The position numbers and the translations under genes were made by a program. A DNA stretch of 64,000 bases, taken from JALOAD01 sp023228995 [NCBI: Candidatus Muiribacterium halophilum]. GTDB lineage: Bacteria; Muiribacteriota; Muiribacteriia; Muiribacteriales. This document shows positions 27,133-34,317 of the stretch, one piece after another (the stretch's first letter is position 1; every line of letters starts with the position of its first letter). Below the pieces are notes generated by a model. That model was not told where the DNA came from. It saw nothing but the letters and a program-made list of their open reading frames with translations, and did not search any database. The DNA lies in assembly GCA_023228995.1 (NCBI GenBank), contig JALOAD010000010.1, positions 1-64,000 on the forward strand, written 5' to 3'.

Positions 27133-27136
27133 TTAG

Positions 27137-27409
27137 ATGATTTTAGGAAAAGTTATAGGGACAATTGTCTCTACTAAAAAAGACGAGAGACTTGTTGGGT
27201 TTAAACTTCTTGTTGTAAGAGAATATGATGTTAAAATGAATCCGACAAGTTCTACTGTCGTTGCAGTAGATACAGTGGGTGCAGGTTTTGATGAGTTAGT
27301 TCTAGTGGTCAGCGGTTCATCTGCTAGACAAACTGCTAAGACTGATAAAAAACCTGTTGATGCTGCAATTGTAGGAATTGTCGATTCTGTAAGTCTTAAA
27401 GAGGAGTAA
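27137..27409 (+). CDS. BMC-P pentameric vertex protein 1 (EutN/CcmL type)
   Basis: A 90-residue EutN/CcmL/PduN protein: MILGKVIGTIVSTKKDERLVGFKLLVV, AVDTVGAGFDELVLVVSGSSAR and the C-terminal AAIVGIVDSV. Five copies cap the vertices of the icosahedral shell. It starts four bases after the BMC-H stop. Two further paralogues lie at 32648 and 32932; this copy is closest to the canonical length and retains the usual DTVGAG loop and GSSAR segment. Confidence 0.96.
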   Translation: MILGKVIGTIVSTKKDERLVGFKLLVVREYDVKMNPTSSTVVAVDTVGAGFDELVLVVSGSSARQTAKTDKKPVDAAIVGIVDSVSLKEE

Positions 27410-27412
27410 AGT

Positions 27413-28837
27413 ATGAGTCTTGATCATAATGAAATAAAAAATATTGTTGAAGAAATAGTAAAAAAAATTGCTGTTGATAATTATGCGACAAAATCCGCAT
27501 CAACTGGATTAAATACTGGAAAGGTTCTCGGAAAAGGTATTTTTTCAAATATGGAAGATGCTGTTAATGCTGCATATTATGCTCAAAAAGATTTAATAAA
27601 ATTAAGTGTTGAAAAAAGAAAAGAGATAATTACAGAAATACGTAAGATAATGCTTGAGAATGCAGAAAAATTATCTGTAGAAGCAATTAAAGAAACTGGT
27701 ATAGGTAGAGTGAAAGATAGGCTTTTAAAAACACTTCTTTCAATAAATAAAACTCCTGGAGTAGAAGATATACAATCGAAAGTTTATACTGGTGATAAAG
27801 GTATGACGCTTGAAGAGTATGCTCCTTATGGACTTATTGGAGCAATTACACCGACTACTAATCCAGTAGAATCTATAATTAATAATTCAATAAGTATGAT
27901 ATCCGCTGGAAACTCTGTTGTATTCAATACACATCCAAGAGCTAAAAATGTTTCAAGAAAGACAATTGAATTAATAAATGAAGCGATTATAAGTGTTGGT
28001 GGACCAAATAATACAGTAACAACAGTTGCAGAACCAACTATAGAAACTGGGACTTTTATGATGAAACATCCTAAGGTTAAACTTATTACTGTAACTGGTG
28101 GACCTGGAGTTGTAAAAGCTGCTTTTGCATGTGGTAAAAAAGTAATTGCAGCAGGACCCGGAAATCCTCCTGTTGTTGTTGATGAAACTGCTGATATAAA
28201 ACAGGCAGCTAAAGATATTGTTGATGGAGCTTCATTTGATAATAATGTTTTATGTATTGCAGAAAAAGAAATTATTGCTGTTAAAGAAATTTATAGAGAA
28301 TTAATTGATGAAATGCAAAAACATGGTGCTGTGCTTGTAAGTTCAGATGTAGTTGCAAAATTAGCTCAAGTTGCTTTATTGCCTGATGGCAGAGTTAATT
28401 CTGCCCTTGTTGGCAAAGATGCAAAATTTATACTTTCTCAGATTGATATGCATGTTGGCGATGATATTAGACTTATAATGTGCGAGACAGATAGAAATCA
28501 TCCTTTTGCAGTAGAAGAACTTCTAATGCCTATAATTCCTGTTATAAGGGCTGATAATGTTGATGAAGCAATTGAAATGGCTTATGAGCTTGAACATAAT
28601 TTTTTCCATACTGCTATGATGCATTCAAAAAATGTTGAAAATCTTCATAAAATGGCGAGAAAATCTAATGTTTCAATATTTGTAAAAAATGCACCTTCTT
28701 ATGCTGGTCTTGGCTTTAATGGAGAAGGAGTAACTACATTTACTATAGCTTCTCCAACTGGTGAAGGTATTACAACTGCTAAAACTTTTACAAGAATGAG
28801 AAGATGTGTTCTGGCTGGATATTTTAGAATTGTCTGA
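27413..28837 (+). CDS. CoA-acylating aldehyde dehydrogenase (PduP/EutE type)
   Basis: The 474-residue enzyme oxidises an aldehyde, here presumably acetaldehyde, to acyl-CoA with NAD. The catalytic cysteine is Cys281 in FDNNVLCIAEKE, preceded by PTTNPVES and the VTGGPGVVKAA cofactor segment. The N-terminus MSLDHNEIKNIVEEIVKKIA is an amphipathic encapsulation helix followed by a polar linker, placing the enzyme in the BMC lumen. It sits between shell genes and pduS. PduP and EutE cannot be separated by eye; DeoC next door points to acetaldehyde as substrate. Confidence 0.95.
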   Translation: MSLDHNEIKNIVEEIVKKIAVDNYATKSASTGLNTGKVLGKGIFSNMEDAVNAAYYAQKDLIKLSVEKRKEIITEIRKIMLENAEKLSVEAIKETGIGRVKDRLLKTLLSINKTPGVEDIQSKVYTGDKGMTLEEYAPYGLIGAITPTTNPVESIINNSISMISAGNSVVFNTHPRAKNVSRKTIELINEAIISVGGPNNTVTTVAEPTIETGTFMMKHPKVKLITVTGGPGVVKAAFACGKKVIAAGPGNPPVVVDETADIKQAAKDIVDGASFDNNVLCIAEKEIIAVKEIYRELIDEMQKHGAVLVSSDVVAKLAQVALLPDGRVNSALVGKDAKFILSQIDMHVGDDIRLIMCETDRNHPFAVEELLMPIIPVIRADNVDEAIEMAYELEHNFFHTAMMHSKNVENLHKMARKSNVSIFVKNAPSYAGLGFNGEGVTTFTIASPTGEGITTAKTFTRMRRCVLAGYFRIV

Positions 28838-28848
28838 GGTGTTTTTTA

Positions 28849-30162
28849 ATGATTGATAAAATAGAAAAAGCCGGTATTTCCGGAGCTGGTGGAGCTGGAT
28901 TTCCTACTTTTTTTAAATTGGGAGCAAAAGCTGAATATTATATTATAAATGCAGCTGAATGTGAACCATTACTTGAATCTGACAGAAATATAATGCTTCG
29001 TAATGCTGAAAAAATAATATCAGGTATTAAAAAAGTAAAAAAAATAATTGATTTTAAAAAAGCATATATTGGAATTAAACAAAAAAATACTGATTGTGGT
29101 GAATTGTTAAAGAAATTTATTGATGTTGATTATATTGAAGTGAAAATTCTTAAAAATATTTATCCTTCCGGTGATGAACAGGTAATGATATATGAAATAC
29201 TTGGTAAAATTGTTCCTGAAGGTGGCATACCACTTAATATTGGTGTAATTGTAAATAATGTTGAAACTGTATATAGGATTGAAAAAGCAATTTCCGAAAA
29301 TGAGGTTTTTAATAAAAGATATGTTACTGTAAATGGTGAAATAGAAAAACCTTGTGTTATGGAATTACCTTTAGGTATAAGTTTTTCAGATATTCTTGAA
29401 TTTGCTGGCAAAAAAAAAGGTATTAATTATATCGCTATTGACGGCGGTCCTATGATGGGAAAAATTACTGATATAAAAGATGGTGTCGTCAAAAAAACTA
29501 CAAGTGGTATTTTATTTCTTTCAGAAAATCATGAACTTATATTAAGAAAAACTCAGTCTATAAAAAATATATTTGCACAGGCACAGGCAAGTTGTTGTAA
29601 TTGTATGACATGTACAGAATTGTGTTCAAGATATCTTATAGGTCATAGAATGGAACCGCATAAAATAATGAGAGCTTTGTGTTCTCAGAATTTTGATGAA
29701 AAGATTTTTGAATATGCTACTTTATGTAGTGAATGTAATATATGTGAGCTTTATGCTTGTCCAATAAATCTTTCTCCAAAGACTGTAAATCAGTTTCTTA
29801 AAGAAAAATTCAGAAAAGAAGGCAAAAAAATAAATATAAAAAAAGATAGTTATGAAGCTCCTGAAGAAAGAAGTGGAAGACAAATTCCTTCAGATAGAAT
29901 TATAAACAGACTTGATATAAAAAAATATTATAAAAAACTTGAGTTTAAAGATGAAATTCCTGAATTTACCAAGGTTTTTTTAAAACTTTCTCAACATATA
30001 GGTGCTCCATCTAAACCTATTGTAAGTGTTGGTCAGAATGTTAAAAAAGGTGATATTATAGCAGAGAAAAACGGTAATTTATCAATGCCTCTACATTCAA
30101 GTGTTGATGGCAAGGTAGTGGAAGTTGGTTCTGATACTATAATAATAGAGGTTTCAATATGA
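28849..30162 (+). CDS. pduS: PduS/RnfC-like flavin and iron-sulfur oxidoreductase
   Basis: A 437-residue protein of the RnfC/PduS family. It begins GISGAGGAGFPTFFKLGAK (flavin and NADH region), INAAECEPLLESDR, then an SLBB-like fold. Two Fe-S groups follow: C249, C252, C255, C259, and C293, C296, C299, C304, enough for two [4Fe-4S] clusters. PduS is known as a cobalamin reductase in Pdu compartments, but no B12 enzyme is encoded here, so NADH oxidation with electron export is more likely. Its stop overlaps pduT by four bases, and PduT carries a pore Fe-S cluster, which fits an electron path out of the compartment. Confidence 0.92.
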   Translation: MIDKIEKAGISGAGGAGFPTFFKLGAKAEYYIINAAECEPLLESDRNIMLRNAEKIISGIKKVKKIIDFKKAYIGIKQKNTDCGELLKKFIDVDYIEVKILKNIYPSGDEQVMIYEILGKIVPEGGIPLNIGVIVNNVETVYRIEKAISENEVFNKRYVTVNGEIEKPCVMELPLGISFSDILEFAGKKKGINYIAIDGGPMMGKITDIKDGVVKKTTSGILFLSENHELILRKTQSIKNIFAQAQASCCNCMTCTELCSRYLIGHRMEPHKIMRALCSQNFDEKIFEYATLCSECNICELYACPINLSPKTVNQFLKEKFRKEGKKINIKKDSYEAPEERSGRQIPSDRIINRLDIKKYYKKLEFKDEIPEFTKVFLKLSQHIGAPSKPIVSVGQNVKKGDIIAEKNGNLSMPLHSSVDGKVVEVGSDTIIIEVSI

Positions 30163-30704
30163 ATTGTTTAGGTATGCTTGAATATAAAAGTGTTTCAGCC
30201 GGAATTAAAAGCTGTGATACTGTTTTAAAAGCTGCTAATGTAAAATTATTATACAGTATGCCTGTATGTGCTGGAAAATATATTATAATTGTAAGAGGAG
30301 ATACTGGAGCTGTATATGCTGCAATTGATGCAGGTAAACAGGTTTCTGTATTTAATCTTGTAGATTCAATAATAATACCTAATCTTCATAAAGATATTTT
30401 TCCTGCTTTAACAGCATCAGGTAATGTAGGAAAAATTGAAGCTCTTGGTTCGGTTGAAAGCTATTCTATTGCTGCAACTATAATAGCTGCTGATATAGCT
30501 CTTAAAACTGCTGATATTAGAATGATTGAGATTAGAATAGCAAAAGGACTTGGGGGAAAATCCTATTTTAATTTTACAGGGGAAGTTGGTGCAGTAAGAG
30601 AAAGTGAAAAAACTTGTATAAAATATCTTGAGGATAATGGATGGCTTGTATATTCATGTGTAATACCTAATCCACATCCTTCACTTGCGGAGAAATTGTA
30701 TTGA
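30159..30704 (+). CDS. pduT: Tandem BMC-T shell protein, PduT type
   Basis: Two fused BMC domains in 181 residues form a trimeric shell tile. The first begins MNCLGMLEYKSVSAG and the second EALGSVESYSIAATIIAADIA; the end VIPNPHPSL matches PduT. Cys37 in the SMPVCAGKY pore loop sits where PduT (KTICPGKF) binds one [4Fe-4S] cluster per trimer. Overlap with pduS strengthens the idea that the two act together in electron transfer across the shell. Only one trimer-type gene is present in this locus. Confidence 0.95.
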   Translation: MNCLGMLEYKSVSAGIKSCDTVLKAANVKLLYSMPVCAGKYIIIVRGDTGAVYAAIDAGKQVSVFNLVDSIIIPNLHKDIFPALTASGNVGKIEALGSVESYSIAATIIAADIALKTADIRMIEIRIAKGLGGKSYFNFTGEVGAVRESEKTCIKYLEDNGWLVYSCVIPNPHPSLAEKLY

Positions 30705-30856
30705 AAAAATTGATATTATATTTTTTTCTATTTATCATTGGATTGATTTTATTATATTTTGTGGATGCAAAAGCAGAGAATATTTTTGGAATAATTGCCC
30801 CATTGTTTATTGTTTTTGTGATAATTTTTATTTTTTATGATAATAGAGTTGTCTGA
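30701..30856 (+). CDS. Small two-helix membrane protein, 51 aa
   Basis: A TTG-initiated frame of 51 residues overlaps the pduT stop by four bases and has GCGGAG seven bases before the start. The product is almost all hydrophobic: helix one KKLILYFFLFIIGLILLYF, a short DAKAEN turn, helix two GIIAPLFIVFVIIFIFY, and a polar end. I recognise no family. Translational coupling to a shell gene and a second membrane protein just downstream suggest the BMC has a membrane partner. As a short hydrophobic frame in AT-rich DNA it could be fortuitous, but the overlap and ribosome site favour a real gene. Confidence 0.6.
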   Translation: MKKLILYFFLFIIGLILLYFVDAKAENIFGIIAPLFIVFVIIFIFYDNRVV

Positions 30857-30882
30857 ATTTATACTAACTTAGGGGAACTATA

Positions 30883-31959
30883 ATGGACCGAGAAATTATG
30901 GGTGAAAAAGAATTAAAAGAAAATAGCGTTAATGAAAACATTGCTCCTCAGGAGAATACTTCAGATACAAATAATAATACACCTAAAAACAATGGCGAAA
31001 AACATGCTCATTATGTATTTAAAATCTCTTTTAATGAAATTCATAATGAATTTAATGGTGCAATGGTACTTATGGGTGATACTCAGGAAAGTAATTTTTC
31101 TTCAATAGATGTTGTTATGGATAAAAGTTTTACTCTTTCTATTGATACAGACTGGAATGCTTATCTTGAATTTATACGAAAAAAAAGAAAAGATGTTCAG
31201 GATAGCGGTTCTAATTTTCTTATATTTATTAGAAAGTTAGAAAGTTATTTTAAAAAATCTATTTCAAATGTAAAAATTGATAAGATAAACAAAATAATCG
31301 TAACTACAGAAGATGATATGCTGAGAAATGTTCTTATTAAGAATATAATTGAATCTGAGCTTTCTTCGCTTATAGGGCATGGATTTGAGGTTGAAACAAT
31401 CTTAAAAGATGAAATAAAATATTATTTTAAAGAAAATACTAGTAATTTAGCATCTGAAAACTCAGAAGAATCAAATTCATCAGATCAGAATTTATCTAAA
31501 GAAATTATACTTGATGCAATTCCAATGATTGATCCAAATGAAGGTATTAAAGCAAGTGATATAAAAGTAGGTGATAGAATATTTGTAAGAATTACTGATG
31601 ATTCAACTGTTGGAAAACATATAGCAAGATCTATTACAAAAACCGATAATCCCGAAGAAATTCCTGTAAGAACTCCAGTTTTTAGTGCAAAGAAAAATAT
31701 TATTTCAAAATTTAGAGCATCTTCAGAGGTAATGGAGTTAATGGTTAAGTTTGATGAGGGTGTTTTTGGAAAGGTTGTTGTTCAAACTGAAGTTAGATTA
31801 AGATCTAAACTTGATGATGAAAAGGAAATAAAAAAAGAAGATGATATACAAGAATCTGAGTATGATGAAAACGAAAAATCTGATTTTATTCCTTATATAA
31901 TTTTAATTGGTGTTGTTTTTATGATATTATATGGAATAATAACATTTCTGGGGAATTGA
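30883..31959 (+). CDS. Unknown C-terminally anchored protein inside the BMC operon
   Basis: A 358-residue protein with no family I recognise. Residues 1-40 are polar and Asn/Glu-rich. Residues 43-185 look like a globular alpha/beta domain. A Ser/Asn-rich spacer (about 185-205) leads to a second domain around DIKVGDRIFVRITDDSTVGKHIA, which has a beta-barrel feel. The end has a charged stretch and a single membrane helix, FIPYIILIGVVFMILYGIITF, with only a few residues after it. This is tail-anchor topology with the bulk in the cytoplasm. It overlaps the rpiB region and lies between pduT and rpiB, so it is embedded in the operon. It may tether or position the compartment; that is inference. Confidence 0.7.
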   Translation: MDREIMGEKELKENSVNENIAPQENTSDTNNNTPKNNGEKHAHYVFKISFNEIHNEFNGAMVLMGDTQESNFSSIDVVMDKSFTLSIDTDWNAYLEFIRKKRKDVQDSGSNFLIFIRKLESYFKKSISNVKIDKINKIIVTTEDDMLRNVLIKNIIESELSSLIGHGFEVETILKDEIKYYFKENTSNLASENSEESNSSDQNLSKEIILDAIPMIDPNEGIKASDIKVGDRIFVRITDDSTVGKHIARSITKTDNPEEIPVRTPVFSAKKNIISKFRASSEVMELMVKFDEGVFGKVVVQTEVRLRSKLDDEKEIKKEDDIQESEYDENEKSDFIPYIILIGVVFMILYGIITFLGN

Positions 31960-31961
31960 TT

Positions 31962-32651
31962 ATGAAAATTGCTATAGCGTCAGATCATGGTGGATTTTTT
32001 TTAAAAGATCATTTAATTAAATTTTTAAGAGAAAAACATGAAATTATTGATCTTGGTTGTAAATCAGCTGATGATAAAGTCGATTATCCTGATTTTGCTG
32101 TAAAGGCAGCAGAAAATGTAAGAGATAAAAAAGTTGATTATTCTATTATGATAGATGGAGCAGGTGTAGGTTCTACAATGGTAGCTAACAAAGTTCAGAA
32201 TGTTAGGGCTGCATTATGCAATGATCTTTATTGTGCTAATAATTCTAAAGAGCATAATAATGCAAATATGCTAATAATGGGTTCAATGGTAGTTGGTTTA
32301 GGTTTAGCAGAAAAAATAGTTAATACTTTTTTAGAAGTTGAATTTGCTGGCGGAAGGCATGAAGCTAGGGTTGAAAAAATAAATTTGCTTGATAAAGTCA
32401 GGAGTATGTTTATGAATAATGATAATATTAAAGAAATGATTAAGGATATTGTTGTGAAAGTATTAAAAATGGATGTGAATTCTAATTTAAAAATAAATAA
32501 TGATGATTTACCTGAATTTAGTGAAAAAGTACTTACAGAAGAATATCTTAAAAAAAATAATATAAAAAAAATCAGAATATCTTCAAAAACAATAATACTT
32601 CCTCTGGCAAATGATTATATTCTTGCTAATAAAGTCGAAGTTATAAGATGA
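31962..32651 (+). CDS. rpiB: RpiB-like sugar-phosphate isomerase with C-terminal extension
   Basis: Residues 1-150 follow ribose-5-phosphate isomerase B: IAIASDHGGFFLKDHL, DYPDFA, ANKVQNVRAALCNDLY, EHNNANMLIMGSMVVG, EFAGGRHEARV. The usual catalytic Cys65 (CGTGxG) is replaced by Asp in MIDGAGVGS. A roughly 80-residue extension follows: an amphipathic helix NDNIKEMIKDIVVKVLKM like those on the other cargo enzymes, then a domain SEKVLTEEYLKKNNIKKI...ILPLANDYILANKVEVI that I do not recognise. RpiB-type enzymes are a known signature of sugar-phosphate-utilising BMCs. Exact substrate (ribose-5-P, deoxyribose-5-P or another) is uncertain. ATG at 31962 is preferred over TTG 31956. Confidence 0.88.
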   Translation: MKIAIASDHGGFFLKDHLIKFLREKHEIIDLGCKSADDKVDYPDFAVKAAENVRDKKVDYSIMIDGAGVGSTMVANKVQNVRAALCNDLYCANNSKEHNNANMLIMGSMVVGLGLAEKIVNTFLEVEFAGGRHEARVEKINLLDKVRSMFMNNDNIKEMIKDIVVKVLKMDVNSNLKINNDDLPEFSEKVLTEEYLKKNNIKKIRISSKTIILPLANDYILANKVEVIR

Positions 32652-32929
32652 ATATTGGAAAAGTTACCGGGAATATAGTATCATCTCATAAATATCCTGG
32701 GTTTACTGGAACAAAATTAATGCTATTGCAACCTGTTGATTCTATGTATAAAAATGCAGGTAATATAATAATTGCTACAGATAGTGTAGGAGCAGGAAAT
32801 GGCGAGTATGTGATTTATATCACAAGTTCAGAAGCTTGTATTCCTTTTGTGGATGTTGTAAAATATATACCGACAGATGCAACAATTGTTGGTATAATTG
32901 ATAAAATAGATATAATGCAGGAAAGTTAA
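32648..32929 (+). CDS. BMC-P pentameric vertex protein 2
   Basis: A 93-residue EutN/CcmL family protein: MNIGKVTGNIVSSHKYPGFTGTKLMLLQPV, ATDSVGAGNGEYVIYITSSEAC and ATIVGIIDKID. The start overlaps the rpiB stop as ATGA. Sequence is clearly diverged from copies 1 and 3, mainly in the SSEACIPFVDVVKY region, so the three vertices may differ in assembly or position. Confidence 0.95.
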   Translation: MNIGKVTGNIVSSHKYPGFTGTKLMLLQPVDSMYKNAGNIIIATDSVGAGNGEYVIYITSSEACIPFVDVVKYIPTDATIVGIIDKIDIMQES

Positions 32930-32931
32930 TA

Positions 32932-33216
32932 ATGTTTTTAGCAAAAGTTATTGGAAATGTTGTTTCATCGCATAAAAACATTGAGCTTAACGGCAAAAAA
33001 CTTCTTGTTGTAAAGAAGATTAATCCTGTAGATTATAAGACTTTTGGTAAGGATATAATTGCAATAGATACAGTTGGAGCTGGGAATGGTGAGATTGTAT
33101 TTCTTGTTAAAGAAGGATCAGTTGCACAACAGCTTCTTGATAATAAAAATGTACCAGTACATACAGTTATTCTAGGAATAGTTGATAAAATTGATATTAC
33201 GGAGGAGAAAGTATGA
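32932..33216 (+). CDS. BMC-P pentameric vertex protein 3
   Basis: A 94-residue EutN/CcmL protein: [52 protein letters not shown] and [10 protein letters not shown]. It begins two bases after copy 2 and its stop overlaps the next BMC-H gene. Copies 2 and 3 share the VVSSHK and [18 protein letters not shown] phrases and probably arose by local duplication. Confidence 0.95.
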   Translation: MFLAKVIGNVVSSHKNIELNGKKLLVVKKINPVDYKTFGKDIIAIDTVGAGNGEIVFLVKEGSVAQQLLDNKNVPVHTVILGIVDKIDITEEKV

Positions 33217-33479
33217 GGAGAGCTCTGGGAATGGTTGAAACTAAAGGGCTTATTAGCATGATTGAAGCATCAGATGCTATGGTGAAAGCTGCTAATGTTG
33301 AACTTGTAGGATATGAAAAGATAGGAAGTGGTTATGTTACTACAATGGTCAGAGGAGATGTTGGAGCTGTAAAAGCTGCTGTTGAAGCTGGAGCTACTGC
33401 TGCTGCAAGAGTTGGAGAATTGGTTTCTACTCATGTTATTCCTTCTCCACATGAAGATGTTGAAAAAATCCTTGGCTGA
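33213..33479 (+). CDS. BMC-H hexameric shell protein 2
   Basis: An 88-residue single BMC domain: [57 protein letters not shown] in outline. It is nearly identical in plan to the hexamer at 26851, but the pore loop is KIGSGY rather than KIGGGY, and the C-terminus is five residues shorter. GGAGGA precedes the ATG, which overlaps the previous stop (ATGA). Confidence 0.97.
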   Translation: MRRALGMVETKGLISMIEASDAMVKAANVELVGYEKIGSGYVTTMVRGDVGAVKAAVEAGATAAARVGELVSTHVIPSPHEDVEKILG

Positions 33480-33491
33480 TAAGAGGTTGTC

Positions 33492-34298
33492 ATGAATAAT
33501 TATAATGAACTTGTTGAACTTATCACAAGAGAAGTTCTAAATGAAATTGGAAAAAAAGGAGAATCAGTATTTTTAAAGTCTAATATTAAAAATATTGTAA
33601 ACTCTGAAATTTCTAATTTAGAAAAAAAAGATAATAATGAAATAGCATCTTATATAGATCATACGCTTTTAAAACCAGAAGCTTCAGAAGAAGAAATAAT
33701 TAAAATTTGTAAAGAAGCTATGGAATATAATTTTTGGTCTGTATGTGTTAATCCAACATGGGTGAAGACTGCTTACAGTATTCTTAAAGATTCTAAAGTA
33801 AAAGTTTGTACTGTTGTAGGATTTCCTCTTGGAGCAACACCAGGTGAAGTAAAAGCATTTGAAGCTGATAGAGCTATTAAAGATGGTGCTTCTGAAGTTG
33901 ATATGGTTATAAATATTGGTTATATAAAGAGTAAAAAATTTGATGAAGTAAAAGAAGATATAAAAAAAGTAAAACAAGCTTGTGGAAATACTTTGCTTAA
34001 AGTTATACTTGAAACTTGTCTTTTAACTTCTAATGAAAAGATAAAAGCATGTGAAATCTGTAAATCAGCAGGTGCTGATTATGTGAAAACATCAACAGGT
34101 TTTAGCGTATCAGGAGCAACAGCTGAAGATATTGCACTTATGAGAAGAATTGTAGGTGAAGATATGGGTGTAAAAGCTTCTGGTGGTGTGAGAGATTCAG
34201 AAGGTGCATTAAAAATGATAAAATCAGGTGCAAGCAGAGTTGGTGCTTCAGCATCTATTGCCATAGTAAAAGGACAATATGATCATACTGGTTATTGA
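33492..34298 (+). CDS. deoC: Deoxyribose-phosphate aldolase with encapsulation peptide
   Basis: DeoC cleaves 2-deoxyribose-5-phosphate to acetaldehyde and glyceraldehyde-3-phosphate. The barrel starts at [15 protein letters not shown] (51 onward) and keeps all catalytic residues: Asp137 (EVDMVINIG), Schiff-base Lys199 (YVKTSTGF) and Lys228 (VKASGGVR). About 50 extra N-terminal residues begin with the amphipathic helix [19 protein letters not shown], a typical BMC targeting peptide plus linker. This is the signature enzyme that defines the compartment as sugar-phosphate-utilising and makes the volatile, toxic aldehyde that the shell would confine. Confidence 0.96.
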   Translation: MNNYNELVELITREVLNEIGKKGESVFLKSNIKNIVNSEISNLEKKDNNEIASYIDHTLLKPEASEEEIIKICKEAMEYNFWSVCVNPTWVKTAYSILKDSKVKVCTVVGFPLGATPGEVKAFEADRAIKDGASEVDMVINIGYIKSKKFDEVKEDIKKVKQACGNTLLKVILETCLLTSNEKIKACEICKSAGADYVKTSTGFSVSGATAEDIALMRRIVGEDMGVKASGGVRDSEGALKMIKSGASRVGASASIAIVKGQYDHTGY

Positions 34299-34317
34299 TC
34301 TTTTGGATAATTAAGTA

